DNA of 44,302 bases. Origin: Amanita rubescens (lineage: Eukaryota; Basidiomycota; Agaricomycetes; Agaricales; Amanitaceae). The stretch covers positions 1 through 44,302 of the forward strand of contig WION01000436.1 of NCBI GenBank assembly GCA_015039365.1. Direction: 5' to 3'. The translations under genes and the position numbers were made by a program. How positions within the stretch are numbered: the first letter of the stretch is position 1; each line of letters begins with the position of its first letter. Shown here one piece after another: positions 1 to 10,967 of the stretch. The notes below the pieces were generated by a model, which had not been told where the DNA came from, searched no databases, and was given only the letters and a program-made list of their open reading frames with translations.

Positions 1-734
1 CCATTTGACACTGATGAATAGTCCTGATCAAATTAAATAACTGATGATATTCATCACATTCATCCAGAGCATCAATTATAATGTAGGCTTGTTTAAAGCC
101 TTTAAGAAGCTCTAAAAGCAGCTCAAGGAGTTCATCTTCTGTTGGGCTGTAAATTTTAGCATGCTTCTCATAAAGCTTCTGCATGGGAGGTAATTCTCAG
201 ATCTTGCTGTCAGACCCAATGTTAGAGATGAAAGAAGACCTCTTATAGCCTGCTTTGCCCTGTCATGAATGTCAAAATAGAAGAATGCTAGACCAGTTCC
301 AGGCTGAGCCTGTGCAATGGCTTTGATATCCTCAATAATGGTAGAACTATCTCATACTAAGTTGATTAAATAAAAAAGTCATAGCCCCACACACCAGATG
401 AGTGATTTTCCACAACCAGCTACAAAGAATACATTTAGTTACTGCCTCATTCTATATAGAAGCAACACTTACAAATTCCATTGATCCACATAAAGGAATT
501 GGGTTGTTGCTTCCAAATCCCATATCTTGCATCATCAAGGAGCCACTGACCAGTATTTTTATGGTATTTTTTTCTTGCAACATTATGATTGGTTGAGGGA
601 TCAGGTGCATTCAACCATTTATGGAACTTCCCTACAAGTAGAGTTTCAGGCACAATAAAACAGTATAGGGACAAGTGCAGATATTCATAGGATAACCTAC
701 CCAGAATCTCTTCAGTACTGACTGGATGGATCAT
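1..734 (-). pseudogene. NACHT/STAND-type NTPase, broken and cut by the left edge
   Basis: Reading the minus strand from 734 downwards gives the lead-in typical of basidiomycete NACHT proteins (WLNAPDPST, then NTGQWLL and WINGI). Splicing a 53-bp intron (about 419-471, GTAAGT...TAG) joins this to a Walker A core GCGKS, and a second short intron leads to IIEDIKAIAQ and FFYFDIHDRAKQ. A hydrophobic strand ending in DALDEC (about 60-80) is a good Walker B. One-base frame breaks lie near 190-215, before the segment that contains Walker B. A further intron near 640-705 restores EEILGKFHKWL. In this family the NTPase drives signalling oligomers in fungal non-self recognition, usually followed by ankyrin, WD40 or TPR repeats, which would lie beyond the left edge. 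The start is unclear: an ORF at 731-964 abuts it in another frame. The piece is visibly more AT-rich than the DNA after about 970. Family call good; functional status doubtful. Confidence 0.7.
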
Positions 735-2363
735 TTAGCTTTGTCAGAGTCATTGTTCAAGCAGTCACATACTGTAAACTGTGCTAGTGTTCTGAATCTG
801 GTTTGCAAAGCAAAACATAAATTTCTATCAATCATGGATATTGCAAGAATGGGACACACATAGTTGCCCTTGACATCAGTCAGTATGCTATCTTTGACAA
901 CTGTAAGTTGAGAGTTTGCAAGCATGTTGACTTTGTGAGGCACGATGGTGAAGTACAAGATCAAGATGTGTTGATGGGTCGCCAGTCACGCATACCACGC
1001 TGCGGCATCGTCCGAACGGTGTCACGTCATACATCTCCACCATAATACACGGATGTCAGAAGGCCAATGTGAAGACCCATTGTTTCTATTACGAACTATT
1101 CTATGGTACACCCGATGTCGCTGTCGCCCAAACGCGATAACCTGAGGCTTCAAAGAGATGGGTGATATCACTATCAACGGGCGAGCCGCGAGCCTGTGAG
1201 ATACGAGAAGAATAGGCCCATCTCATCTAGGCCAATAACGGGGGCATGCCACCTGATGAATGCGAGTAAACGATTCAAGTCGAGGCAATAATCCATAAAT
1301 CCGATGCTGCGGCCGAGGACGAAGACGCCATCCAGAACCTGCATTCATCGATCAACCGCCTAGTCACGCTCAAGTTCAAGAAGACCGACCTCGATGCATT
1401 TTTCAGCCTCAGCTAAAGTAATGGAGCACCAGTGTTGGGCACTAGACCACAAAGATGAGCGAATGGAGGAAAGAGAACGGTGATTCAAACACACTCAGTT
1501 TTTCTGCAGCATTACTATTAGTCACCGTAAAATTTAAATGCGTGTCTGTTTGGACTTGATAGATGACGAGACTTATATATAAGTGACGCGTTGACGCTGC
1601 ATGCATTCACAACTATTGCAGCCAGTTGAAAGGTCGGTGTCCGTCATTGCTTTCGAGGTGAGGATGTACGAAATCCCGTTGGATTCTGTTGGATCAAGAA
1701 GACTTTTTATTTTTTTCAACTCCTTGTTTAGGCCCCGTGACGCTCGTGGCGTAGGGTATGGGCGGCCGTCGTGTACATCGTGTAATATACCTGTGCTTTG
1801 TCTTTGTCATCCGCTAAAGAGAACGCCCCATGGCCGGTGCGTTAAGGGCTGAAACTCGTGTTTTTGGCAAAGAAGGCTTTCAAGACTGACGCCTTTCCAG
1901 ATCTTGTTCTCCAAAACTAGCACTAAAAAAAAAACGGATATCGTCAAATCTCTATCATTTATAATTTACGAAGAGAAGTCAGACAACGCGGCTAAAGCTT
2001 TTCCCCGAGTCGTGCCGTCGCCTGCTGTCTAATCTGAACGATTCGGGTATTGCAGATTCTTCTCATCGTGAGAAGTGCTAATTCAAATGGTAGGCTCCAG
2101 ACCCTCGGTCGCACCACAATTAGCGAAGAGTGCCCCTTCTTTGTGTACGACAGGAATGTGTCTTGGTTGCCAGCAATTCGCCTGGAATGTGACCCCGGAG
2201 GATTAACTTGGTCCTGGGCTCACTACGCGACTGCGTATGTTTCATGATAATTATGCGATACAAGTTTGTTCCTGAACTCAGAGAGAACGGATACAATGAA
2301 GAGCAGTCAGTAAGCATTCTAGAAAACTCCACAATTCGCTCATGCACATTCCAAGTTTGAAGT
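735..2363. other. Gene-poor stretch between the NTPase remnant and the dehydrogenase
   Basis: Only short unrelated ORFs are present (for example 731-964 minus and 1601-1852 plus). None has a family motif or a convincing exon chain. Composition changes at about 965, from AT-rich to moderate GC. A poly-A run lies at about 1925-1934. The 731-964 ORF may be the extreme 5' part of the NTPase but I cannot connect it. Confidence 0.5.
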
Positions 2364-3525
2364 TCATTGTACGAATCTTCCGCCGTTGACAGATATCTAA
2401 AGTTTCAAGTGGATTAGATCATGTGGCATTTTCGGGAACCACAGCTTACCGTTTGCCCTAACGTCGATGAAAGGCATGTCTTAGACTTTTTCTTTCTCGT
2501 TATAAGATGCTTACCGGTTATGAAGTGTGATTCCTTTTTGACAAGGAAAGAAACCACATTTGCGACATCCTCCGGCTTGCCCAAATACCCCACAGCCGTT
2601 TCTTTCGTTTCCTAACCATTCATGAGAAGGAAGCACCGTTGATCAAGATCATAGACAAACAGATTCTTCAATGGCATCCAGGCTCGGTAATCCAAGTTCT
2701 GCAGTATAGTACGCTTTCGTGTCCTTCCCTGTTAAAAGTCTAAATCTTGCATAGATTCACTGGATTACTTCCTAACTTACACATCGGAGTGGTGCCCATA
2801 ACGCCCGGCGCATACGCGTTGACAGTAATGCCGTGTCTTCCGACCTCCTTCGCTATAGGACAGTCAATGGACCAGCTGGAGGCAATAGAAAGAATATCCA
2901 TACCAACGCTAGTAACAAGTCCTCGAATTGCCCACTTCGTAGAACTATAAAGCGATAAAAGCGGTATCCCGGTTAACCCGGCCATCGACGAAGCAGCGAG
3001 CAGCCGACCACCACGTCCTTGGGCTATCATCTTTTCAGCGGCATACCTGAAGCACAGGTATACTCCTCGCACATTGATGGCAAAGATCTTATCAAAGTCG
3101 TCGACGGTAGCTTTTCCAGACGTCAATACCCTTAACAAATGCATAGTGGAATTGACTGACATTTAAGGAGTGCTCCGGCACCCAAAATTCCAGCGTTAGC
3201 GACCAACTGATTTATTCAAGTTAGCTTGTCACTTTTCGTTGAGAGGTTTGGGAGTACTGACGACATCCAGTCCACCAAGCTTTTCGATCGTAGTGTCGAC
3301 GAGGTTCTTCACGTCGTTCTCCACCGTGACATCACCCACGACGACAATAACTTTCCTTCCCTTTCTCCTGACATCCTCTGCAAGCAATTCCATCTCGCTC
3401 TGACTTCTGGATGTACCGTTCAAGGAGATATCGTAGCCATCCTCAGCAAGCTGCAAGACGATGGCTTTTCCGAGGCCTCCAGCAGAGCCAGTGACAATGG
3501 CTATCCCTTTCGACTCGGATGTCAT
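2364..3525 (-). CDS. Short-chain dehydrogenase/reductase (SDR family)
   Basis: Eight exons separated by seven introns of 49-57 bp read as one protein of about 255 residues, the normal size for a classical SDR. The N-terminus carries the Rossmann motif TGSAGGLG after a beta strand (GIAIVTG). It is followed by DVTVEND, LVANAGIL (the NAG motif) and INVRG. The active site is a serine in LLAASSMAG and the YSSTK form of YxxxK. The end reads YLGKPEDVANVV and ITGQTISVNGG, as in acetoin/diacetyl reductase and 3-oxoacyl reductase-like SDRs that use NAD(P)H. The start at 3525 (MTSESKG) was chosen because it sits just before the first beta strand; an in-frame ATG eight codons upstream (3549) is possible. 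The first intron is 3207-3261. No frame break was seen. The substrate cannot be told from the sequence. It is likely a cytosolic oxidoreductase. Confidence 0.88.
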
Positions 3526-3641
3526 GACACGGAAAACAGATGGGAGCACACTGGAAACGACGTTTACCTTTTATACGCACATCTGATATGATCGATAAGC
3601 CTAATCGACATCATGTGTTTCAGTTTGTCAAGATTCACAGC

Positions 3642-3813
3642 CATGTTTTCTCGTGTCAATCAGAGCGCTCAGCGCCGACGCGTCCACTCTGCAGCGCCTG
3701 CCCCTGCAAACGCCAATTATAGCTTTCGCAACCCCGAAGGTGTAGCGTCCCTTTTTGCTTTCATCTGCAAACATCTTTTATCTTGCCCCCTTATGCAGAT
3801 CAACCCCACTTGA
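3642..3813 (+). CDS. Possible first exon with a mitochondrial-type presequence
   Basis: An ATG at 3642 opens a frame starting MFSRVNQSAQRRRVHSAAP. It is rich in Arg, Ser and Ala with no acidic residue, resembling a mitochondrial targeting presequence. It diverges from the dehydrogenase start 117 bp away, so the two could share a promoter. After about 57 residues the frame ends at 3813, and I found no convincing second exon before 4300. It may be the 5' end of a decayed gene or a chance ORF. No function can be assigned. Confidence 0.3.
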
Positions 3814-4301
3814 AGGCCTTGCTGACCTCGGACTCGACTGCTAAACTTTTAACCAACGTTGGCACGCATTTATGAGTTTTCGTAAGCACCTTTACGATCG
3901 CTTATTAACGGGACTTCAACCGCTATCACCTGCTATCCCCTAGTGGATAAAGCCAGATCCAAAGTTGATGTGATTGAAGCAGGAAATTATTGCGATGTAC
4001 GCGCGTGGATTTGAAGCTAGTTTTTTTATATCCAGAAACCATCAGATCTCGGTTTGGTATAGCATTAGATCCATGCGCTCGAGGTTTTTCATAGGTATAT
4101 ACATTGCCAGGCACCTAATGGTCTATTTTTGTCGAGTGGCATCGTGGGTTATAGCCGAAGCAATTCTCTGAATGACAACCCTGAGCATCCATGTTCTAGT
4201 GTTGACAGGTTTTCACCTGCCAAAAGTGTTCACAGACTTGTGGCGATGATACCCGTTTCACGATCCTTGCACCATTGACGGACATCTGAGTTTCATGACT
4301 T

Positions 4302-5308
4302 CTAGACTTTCACCGTTCGCCTCGACCGTCGAAAGACTCTCGCCGTATTGACTCGACCTGGTGTTGAGTTGAAACGTGTGGAGATCGGGTAGGCGTATGG
4401 GTTGATCCAGGAGTTGATGGCAAAGTCGGCGGAACCGCCGTTAGGCGTTGTTTGTTGTCCAGCGTGCAATTTTGCTGCGGATTGGGTTACGGTTAGAATT
4501 ATATGAGGGGAGAAAGGAAGGGAGCTTACGCTTTCGTCGAGGATGACGTTCAGTTTGGTAAATGTGGTTGGATGCTTCGGTGAATCCTGGTGGTGGTGGT
4601 GGTGGTGGTGGTGGTGAGAGTTGAGTTTAGTGGCATGGAGGGAGAACGTACCTAGCGTCGCAGAGTCGATGACGCGCTTGTTCCCCAGCGCTCTCGCAGA
4701 CGGCAGATTATCCTCGCTTACGAGGTAAGGATATCGCAAAACGGTTTCATTTCTGGTGAATTTGGCTCTACGATCGGTGAGATGTGAACACTTGTACAAT
4801 ACCAAACGGGAGAGACGCAGTCGCACTGCTGAGCACCGAAATAGACTAAATCGTTTGTTCGCAAATTGCATTCGCAGCTTTTCGGAAAGACGAGATCGGG
4901 TCCAGATAAGCGTGAGCTGACTTGAGCTTGTCGAGAGCGGCGAGCATGCCTGCTTGAGTTCCCCGCGCTTAACTCGCCTTCCAGGGGTCCAGGGTGAAAG
5001 GTCCGACGGGGGTGATTCTTCTGCTAGGTTTTTGACTTCGCCATTCTGGCGACGAGATTTGTTGTAGTTGCTGCTCAGCTGCTGGAATAGCTTTGGCCTG
5101 CACGTCTACTTCCGCGACAGTCGAACAGCACGGTGCCCAACCCCTTCTCTTCGAGTTCAGCGACATTCTTGCCGGCCTTCCCGATGATGCCTGCGTCTTT
5201 TTGTGCTGACGAGGGCGCGGAGGGTGTGGGCCTTATCCTGGGGGCGGAGGGAGCGGGAGTGAGGCGACCCGGGGTCCGTGGGCGGGGAGCTGGCCGCGGG
5301 ACGCTCAC
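4302..5308 (-). CDS. Unidentified, probably multi-exon or decayed coding region
   Basis: Several minus-strand segments look protein-like but do not join cleanly. Around 5075-5308 there is a Pro/Ala-rich start followed by AGIIGKAGKNVAELEEKG, faintly like the GxxG loop of a KH domain. Around 4850-4950 there is LAALDKLKSAHAYLDP. Around 4440-4700 there are RVIDSATL and LNVILDES, with plausible intron boundaries at about 4545 and 4650. A GTG/CAC microsatellite (4588-4617) lies inside a likely intron and would read as polyhistidine if translated. I do not recognise the protein, and the KH resemblance is too weak to use as a name. Confidence 0.3.
4588..4617. repeat. GGT/ACC trinucleotide microsatellite
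   Basis: About nine to ten perfect GGT units. On the minus strand a frame reads them as consecutive His codons, but flanking splice-like sites suggest they sit in an intron of the unidentified minus-strand region. Confidence 0.85.
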
Positions 5309-5921
5309 GGAAACTTAGTTGAGTTCAAAACAAACTCATTTTGTAGACTGCTAAAGTGGTAGAGCTCACCGTGTATTCCGCAGGACTCGTACACGGAGGT
5401 TCAACGCCATAGCCCTCGAACTGAACATCAGATCGTACGACGAACAACATTCTTTTCGGTCTCAGACCAGGCCCACCAGAAACCCACAGATGGTTGTACG
5501 ACGCATGACAGACGGAAAGAAGCCGCAGATGATCCGATCTGAAATCATGTGAAAGCCGATTAGGGGCCGATGATAGAGCACGTTGGGACGCGGCTCGAAT
5601 AAGGGAGCTCGAGCTTTTGAACGACCTTTTAAAATATAAGCTCGTGTATCGACCAGAGGTAGTATACTTGCAAGAGGTAGTACAGCGTCGTGGTTTGAGT
5701 ACAACTGCTTCTAGCATAGTCAGACTCCGCACTAGTTCTAATTTAGTACTATACATTACGTAACGCACCCTCCCCGCTCTTACCATCAACTGCAACTGAA
5801 TTGAACTGCCATTCCTGAAGCAACCATATTAGGATGTCACCATATCCACGGTATAACACACGTTTCTCAGTCTTGGAACCTCTTTCTTCGTTCCCATCTG
5901 TGCCCCAGTTGACTCGCTTGA

Positions 5922-8383
5922 ATGAGCACGACGAAAGGAGACTCTGTTCAACCTCACGGCGCTCAGGATCCTGAGAGGCAGCCGCTAATCCCAACACCAG
6001 GAGGGACAGCTCAGAAACCGCCTGACTTTGGATCTACTGGTACTAAGGACGTCCCTGTCGTTGCGGCTTCCAGATTCAAGTGGCGCTGGACATGATCCAG
6101 GAAACAGCTGGGCCAACGACTGGCACCCCTAGCGCGGGCAGCACTCGCCCTGTACCCTTCCAAAAGGGCTCGAATGGTGCCCCGACTCACAAGCTACGTG
6201 GCATCCATCACCGCTGACCGAGTTTGACAGGAAACCATGGAGAATCGTTCGATGATGTCCCACCGGAGCTCAGGACACTAGGTTTGCCTCCTCCATTGTC
6301 TAGTAGTCCTGCAAGCTGACGCGTTTTTCTCGTCCTACAGGTCTCTTCAGCGCAACGACACTCATATTCAACTTTGTCATAGGCACAGGGTAGGTATACA
6401 CTGCGCTGTATCGTCGAAAGTAAAGTATTCTGATGATTGTTGATAGCATATATGCGTCGCCGGGTCTCATTTTGCAAGCAGCTGGGAGCGTTGGAATGGC
6501 CCTCATCTTGTGGGTCGCAGGCTCTTTCATAGCTGCTGCAGGAACATACGTATATGTTGAATATGGAACGGTTCGTTCGGTTATCTTCGAAAACCTATGT
6601 CTTCCTACTCTCCTTTCCAGAGTCTACCCAGGAGCGGAGGCGCGAAGAACTACCTCGAATTCTCGTTCGATCAACCTCAATGGCTTATGACGTGTATATT
6701 TGCCATATATTCGTCTATCTCAGTCAGTTAATCTCATCCGAACCCTTGGATACCGTTTCTTAAACCCAGTTAAACAGAGAAGCTCGGCTCCAAGTAGCAT
6801 CATTTTTGGAAACTGTGAGCCATCTGATATCTTGCGTCTTTCTCCAACCCTAATCTCGAAACCAGACGCCTTACGTGCACTCGGGATAGACCCCACCCCG
6901 TCCAACGTCCGTTCACTCGCTTACTACTGTCTCACATTCGTCACCTTTGTACATGGGTTAAATGTGACGCTCGGCATCAGGATCCAAAATTTTCTGGGTA
7001 TAGTTCAAATTGGTAGTTCTCGCTGCCATCGCCATAGCGGGTATCCTATCCCTCGCTGGCGTATCAGGCTTTCAAGTAAGGGACGGCTATGATAAACCGC
7101 ACAATTATGAGTGGAAGAACTTTTGGGAAGGCACGGTTATAACACCTGAGGTGTTGTCTGGCGGGTTTTACAATGTTCTTTGGTACGTCCCGGTTCTATC
7201 CTGATTCGTAAATGCGCCTAATTGATTTATAGGGCATTCGTCGGTTTCCAAAATGCGAACTATGCCCTCTCTGAAGTGAAAAATCCGGTATTGACGCTGA
7301 AGAATGCTTCGGTCATCAGCTTTTCCATCGTCGCTACGCTATACGTCCTTGTCAACATTGCCTATTTTGCTGTCGTTTCAAAGAAAGATATGTTGGATAG
7401 CAACAATGTCGTCGTGTGAGTTCAACCTGTTTTGAGTAAGCAACAGATGGTGTTGAGGATTTGCAGTTCGATATTCTTCCGAAACCTGTTTGGGGATCAA
7501 GTCGAAAGGGTAAGTAGCTCCAAATTAGCGCATACACGAACGTAACTGATGCGGGTCTTGTTCAGCTGCTAAGTTCCTTTGTAGCGCTATCAGTCCTCGG
7601 AAGCGTCATGGCAACCCAATTTTCCCAAGGACGAGGTGCCTTCTGAATCACTTTACATGCATACTCGTATTTACGCCTCTCCTCACATAGTCATTCAAGA
7701 AGTTGGTAGAGAAGGCGTCCTTCCTTTTTCAGCATTCTTGTCCAGCAACAAACCTTTCAACACACCCTTTGCCGGACTCTTCACCCAATACCTCATCTCG
7801 TCCACGCTTTTGTTCGCAACTCCCCCAGGAGACGGATTTGTCTTCCTCCTCAGCCGTACGTACCTTGGTTGTAGATTGTACACCCGCCGCACTGACTCGC
7901 CCAACAAAACCTTAGTCGGAATCTACTGCATCTTCATCGTCAATACGCTCGTATCCATCGGTCTATTACTAATCCACGTGAAAGGGTTCAGTATGTTCCA
8001 GTGGAATCCAACTGTCCGCACACCGAGGTTCATCGTCATCGCCTACTTTGTATCCAACGTTCTGCTCTTGATCGCGCCGTTTATACCATCTAGCAAGGGA
8101 AGGTTGATCTATCAATACTTGCCGTATTGGGTGAGTCGACGACGTCCTGCTCACAGTTTTTTCTCTTTTTTTTGACTAGTGGGTTCCGTAGTCTCATGCC
8201 GCTGCGGCATTTGGAGTGGCGCTTATTGGTATCGCGTATTGGTACTGGTTTGCGGTGTGGCATCCGAAAAAGTGGGGTTATTCCTTGGAGAAACACCGTG
8301 TGATTCCACCTAGTGGGGTTTCGAGGCATATGCTTCTCAAGATTCCGAATCAAGATAAGCCGGCGGATGTGCCGGCGACGTAA
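5922..8383 (+). CDS. MUP1-like high-affinity amino acid (methionine) permease
   Basis: An APC-superfamily transporter of the fungal MUP1/LAT-like group, expected in the plasma membrane with 12 helices. Successive exons read LFSATTLIFNFVIGTG, then IYASPGLILQAAGSVGMAL and YVYVEYGT; then SLPRSGGAKNYLEF and FGNYALRALGIDPTPSNVRS. After these come VGFQNANYALSEVKNP, FFRNLFGDQVERLLSSFVAL, REGVLPFSAFLSSNKPFNTP and a final helix ending YWYWFAVWHPKKWGY. Introns are 45-70 bp with GT...AG ends. The glycine-rich first helix (GTGIYASPG) is the substrate-binding motif of the family. Two oddities. The exon ending NFLGI meets the next segment (LVVLAAIAIAG) with one extra base near 7003. The N-terminal 100 codons have no clean frame: an ATG at 5922 gives MSTTKGDSVQ but stops at about 6096, and a later segment ends DDVPPELRTLG. 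Family call firm, start uncertain, and the gene as written is frame-broken. Confidence 0.8.
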
Positions 8384-8973
8384 GCTTGGGCAGAGTTTCT
8401 TAGTCGATCGAGTGTACTTGTAACCATCCTCGTCTAGTCATGTCAGTCTTATTGGTATCTGTAACATGTAACTGTCATATAGTTTGAATTGAGATGCGGT
8501 TTTTGTATAATAATAGTCTGATTGCTGTCTGTAACAAATCTACAACTAGATGGAGATTAGGTACGTACAGCATTGTAAATAGGCATGTTTTCTTTAATGC
8601 AGTAAGTCAACGAGGATAGAGTAGAGACAGGAGAAAAAGGAAAGACAAAACATGATAATGGGTAGATAGGCGGAGTTTGTAGATGGTAGTTTGTAGATAG
8701 AGGTGTCGCTGTGGATGTTTATAAATGACAAAATTGAACAATAACGAGAGGTATCGCAAAACGAGAATAGTTGGCATGGCGCAAGAGACATTGCGAGCGA
8801 GTAAGACAAACAGAAAAAGAGCATGCGTTGCATGGCGGGAATGAAAAGAAAAATTGTATGAAGCACCGACACATACGATAGCGATTGAAGGCGTAGTTTT
8901 ATATAGATCTACGAAAAGAAAACGTGAGCAAACATGCACTATAACAAACTGATTTTTTTTTTTACGCACCCCG

Positions 8974-10358
8974 CTAATGCTTAACACGGGACCCCAAATT
9001 CGGCCTCGACCATTCACTCTCATCTTCTCTTTTCCCAACCTTTCTTTCTTTACTTCCTCCTCCTACAACTCCAAAATCCAACTTGATCGGCTTGATCGCG
9101 CAGTTGAACAAGTCTCCATCATCTTCATCACCTTCGGCGTCGCTATCAGCCTCTTCGTCGCTCTCACCGAGAGTCTCGTACGGGGATAAGCTCCGGCGGC
9201 CTTTCGGACCCGGGCCTAACACAGCGTCCGTCACTTTCGGTAACTTTAACAATTGTTCTCTACCGGGTTTTGGAACAGGAGCGGTGCGATTCCGCGTTGG
9301 GGTGGTAGGGGACTCTTGCGGCTCTTCGCGTTTGGTACGACTCTTGGTGGGTCGCGTAGGGAAGAGAAGCCTTGGTGGACAACGCATGTCTGGCGAGAAG
9401 TCTGGGTGTTCAGGGTGGAAGGAAAGATTCCGCGGGAGGTGACACTGCGCGTTTCTTCGCGTGGTTGTAGAATGGGTTTGGGTATACCCCGCGAACGCCA
9501 CGGCTAGAGGGAGAATATCGCGTTATACTGACGCGTTTACGAAAAAGAGATGGAATAGACGTACAAAACGTAAGTAATCGTGGGCTTTTCTTCGAGCGAA
9601 GTGGGAGTACGTGGAGGTTTGACTTTGTTGTCTTCGGTGGGAGAATCTAAGAAGGGGTTGTTGGGCGAATCGCGCTCCGGGAGTTCAAGGACGTGTTGCA
9701 ACCGTTTTTTGCCTTTACTTTTTGGTCTCGGAGTGACAGCTGGAGATTGAATGGTGGAAGCTGTACGACTCGAGTCAGCTGTAGCCGACTCTAGAGTCCT
9801 GCCAATCCGTGTGGCTTTACGGTGGGAAGGAGGAGGAGAGACAAGCGCGATAGGAGTCGCAGACTCTGACACAGCCTTGGTCTTGTCGCGGCTAACTGCG
9901 CCCGCGCGGCCTTGACGTTGCTGAAGACGTTTATAAAGCAAAGGCTGGTCGTTATGATGAGTCGTCTCCGGTTCTGGGTCGGAGGCGACAGCTTTGAGGG
10001 AGCGATACTTCCCGACTGCGCCTGCTCTCCGTCCCACGCGCTCTTCGCCCAGCCAAAACGCTTCTTCGTCATCCAAAGTGTCCGACGTACGCCTCCGCTT
10101 GCGATCGCCGACATGTTCCTCTGCGTCTGACCCATTTCTTCCCGTTTCTTCCTCGCAGCTGTCGCTCGACACACCATCTGTCGAGTCACATTCGCTATCG
10201 GATGCAAGGGATCCTCGGGATCTTCCACGCTTCTTTCCAGTCCTATGACGCGTTCGGGGAGGGGTAGGTAGCGATGCTACTGATGCAGATCGTTTAAGCG
10301 GCTTGGGAGGGGGAGGAAGTGCCACTGGTGACGAATCCAACACTGCCGACTCGAGCAT
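8974..10358 (-). CDS. Unnamed Ser/Pro-rich, acidic protein with a conserved-looking C-terminal block
   Basis: Exon 1 starts at 10358 (MLESAVLDSSPVAL) and is low-complexity: Pro-rich, Ser-rich, basic patches (RHRTGKKRGRSRG, GDRKRRRTS) and repeated SP/TP sites, as in nuclear regulatory proteins. An intron at about 9500-9562 joins TYVF to RGVRGVYPNPFYNHAKKRA. The following block EHPDFSPDMRCPPRLLFPTR looks strongly constrained. The protein ends in an acidic stretch (SDEEADSDAEGDEDDGD) and KPIKLDFGVVGG. Between YNHAKKRA and the EHPDFSP block (about 9420-9460) the frame shifts by one with no room for a normal intron. I do not recognise a named family. The basic patches plus phosphosite-rich sequence suggest, but do not show, a nuclear protein. 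Confidence 0.6.
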
Positions 10359-10530
10359 GGTTTGAAATCAAAGGTTTTGAAGGAATTTGGATGACCAGAG
10401 ACCGTCCGCTGTTCTTGTCCTGCTAGATGTAGAGAAAAGAGAGAGATATAGAAGAGCAACCAACAACTTCAAGCCACGAAATTCAACAGTGACAAATGTG
10501 TGACATTGACAATGTGACGAGTGACTGAAA

Positions 10531-10549
10531 TATTTATTTATTTATTTTT
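10531..10549. repeat. ATTT microsatellite
   Basis: Short run of ATTT units in the space between the unnamed Ser/Pro-rich gene and the small ORF at 10662-10967. Confidence 0.7.
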
Positions 10550-10661
10550 ACAGCAAAAACTGTCCGTTTTAGCCAGTATCCTCCGCGATTTACTGCACTC
10601 TCCCTGCGCGCCGCCACGAAGCGAGTGAGGTTTGCGATTTGACTCAGGAAGAGGACTTCAA

Positions 10662-10967
10662 TCATGATGCATGACGTTGCCTGTCCGCCTGAGACTCGGA
10701 AGCTTTTGGCGTGATTTCTTCGGGAGTCGTGACAGGGCTGTTCCACTCATGATACTTGAGTGGTGGTGGTGGTGGTATTTTAATTGTTAATTTCGGGGGT
10801 CTGGAAGTAGGAGGTTTTGGAGTGTCATCGCCGTCCTGATCCCGCTTCGATAGCGCCATGCGAGCGTAGAGCGCTGCATCTCTTTCAGTGGCACGTGTCG
10901 CAACCCTTGAACTAGTGAAAGGTATGAATCGACTGAAAATTAGTAGGTTTGGCGTGAGGACACGCAC
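10662..10967 (-). CDS. Possible small protein with a Pro-rich tail
   Basis: A 101-codon minus-strand frame contains RVATRATERDAALYARMAL and ends with a proline run followed by LKYHEWNSP. The start is uncertain: an upstream ATG near 11000 (MAAVLSTRVI) could be joined by a short intron, but no phase-consistent junction of normal length was found. No family recognised. Confidence 0.3.
   Translation of the reverse strand: MRVLTPNLLIFSRFIPFTSSRVATRATERDAALYARMALSKRDQDGDDTPKPPTSRPPKLTIKIPPPPPLKYHEWNSPVTTPEEITPKASESQADRQRHAS

Noticed and set aside
4570..4640. Polyhistidine stretch suggesting a His-tagged or metal-binding protein
   Set aside because: It is a GGT/ACC microsatellite inside a likely intron.
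5075..5308. KH RNA-binding domain from the motif IIGKAGKNVAELEEKG
   Set aside because: Only the loop resembles KH; the flanking strands and helices are missing and the frame ends soon after.
8977..9507. Plus-strand ORFs rich in Ser (9083-9442 and neighbours)
   Set aside because: They are antisense shadows of the acidic, Ser-rich C-terminal part of the minus-strand gene at 8974-10358.
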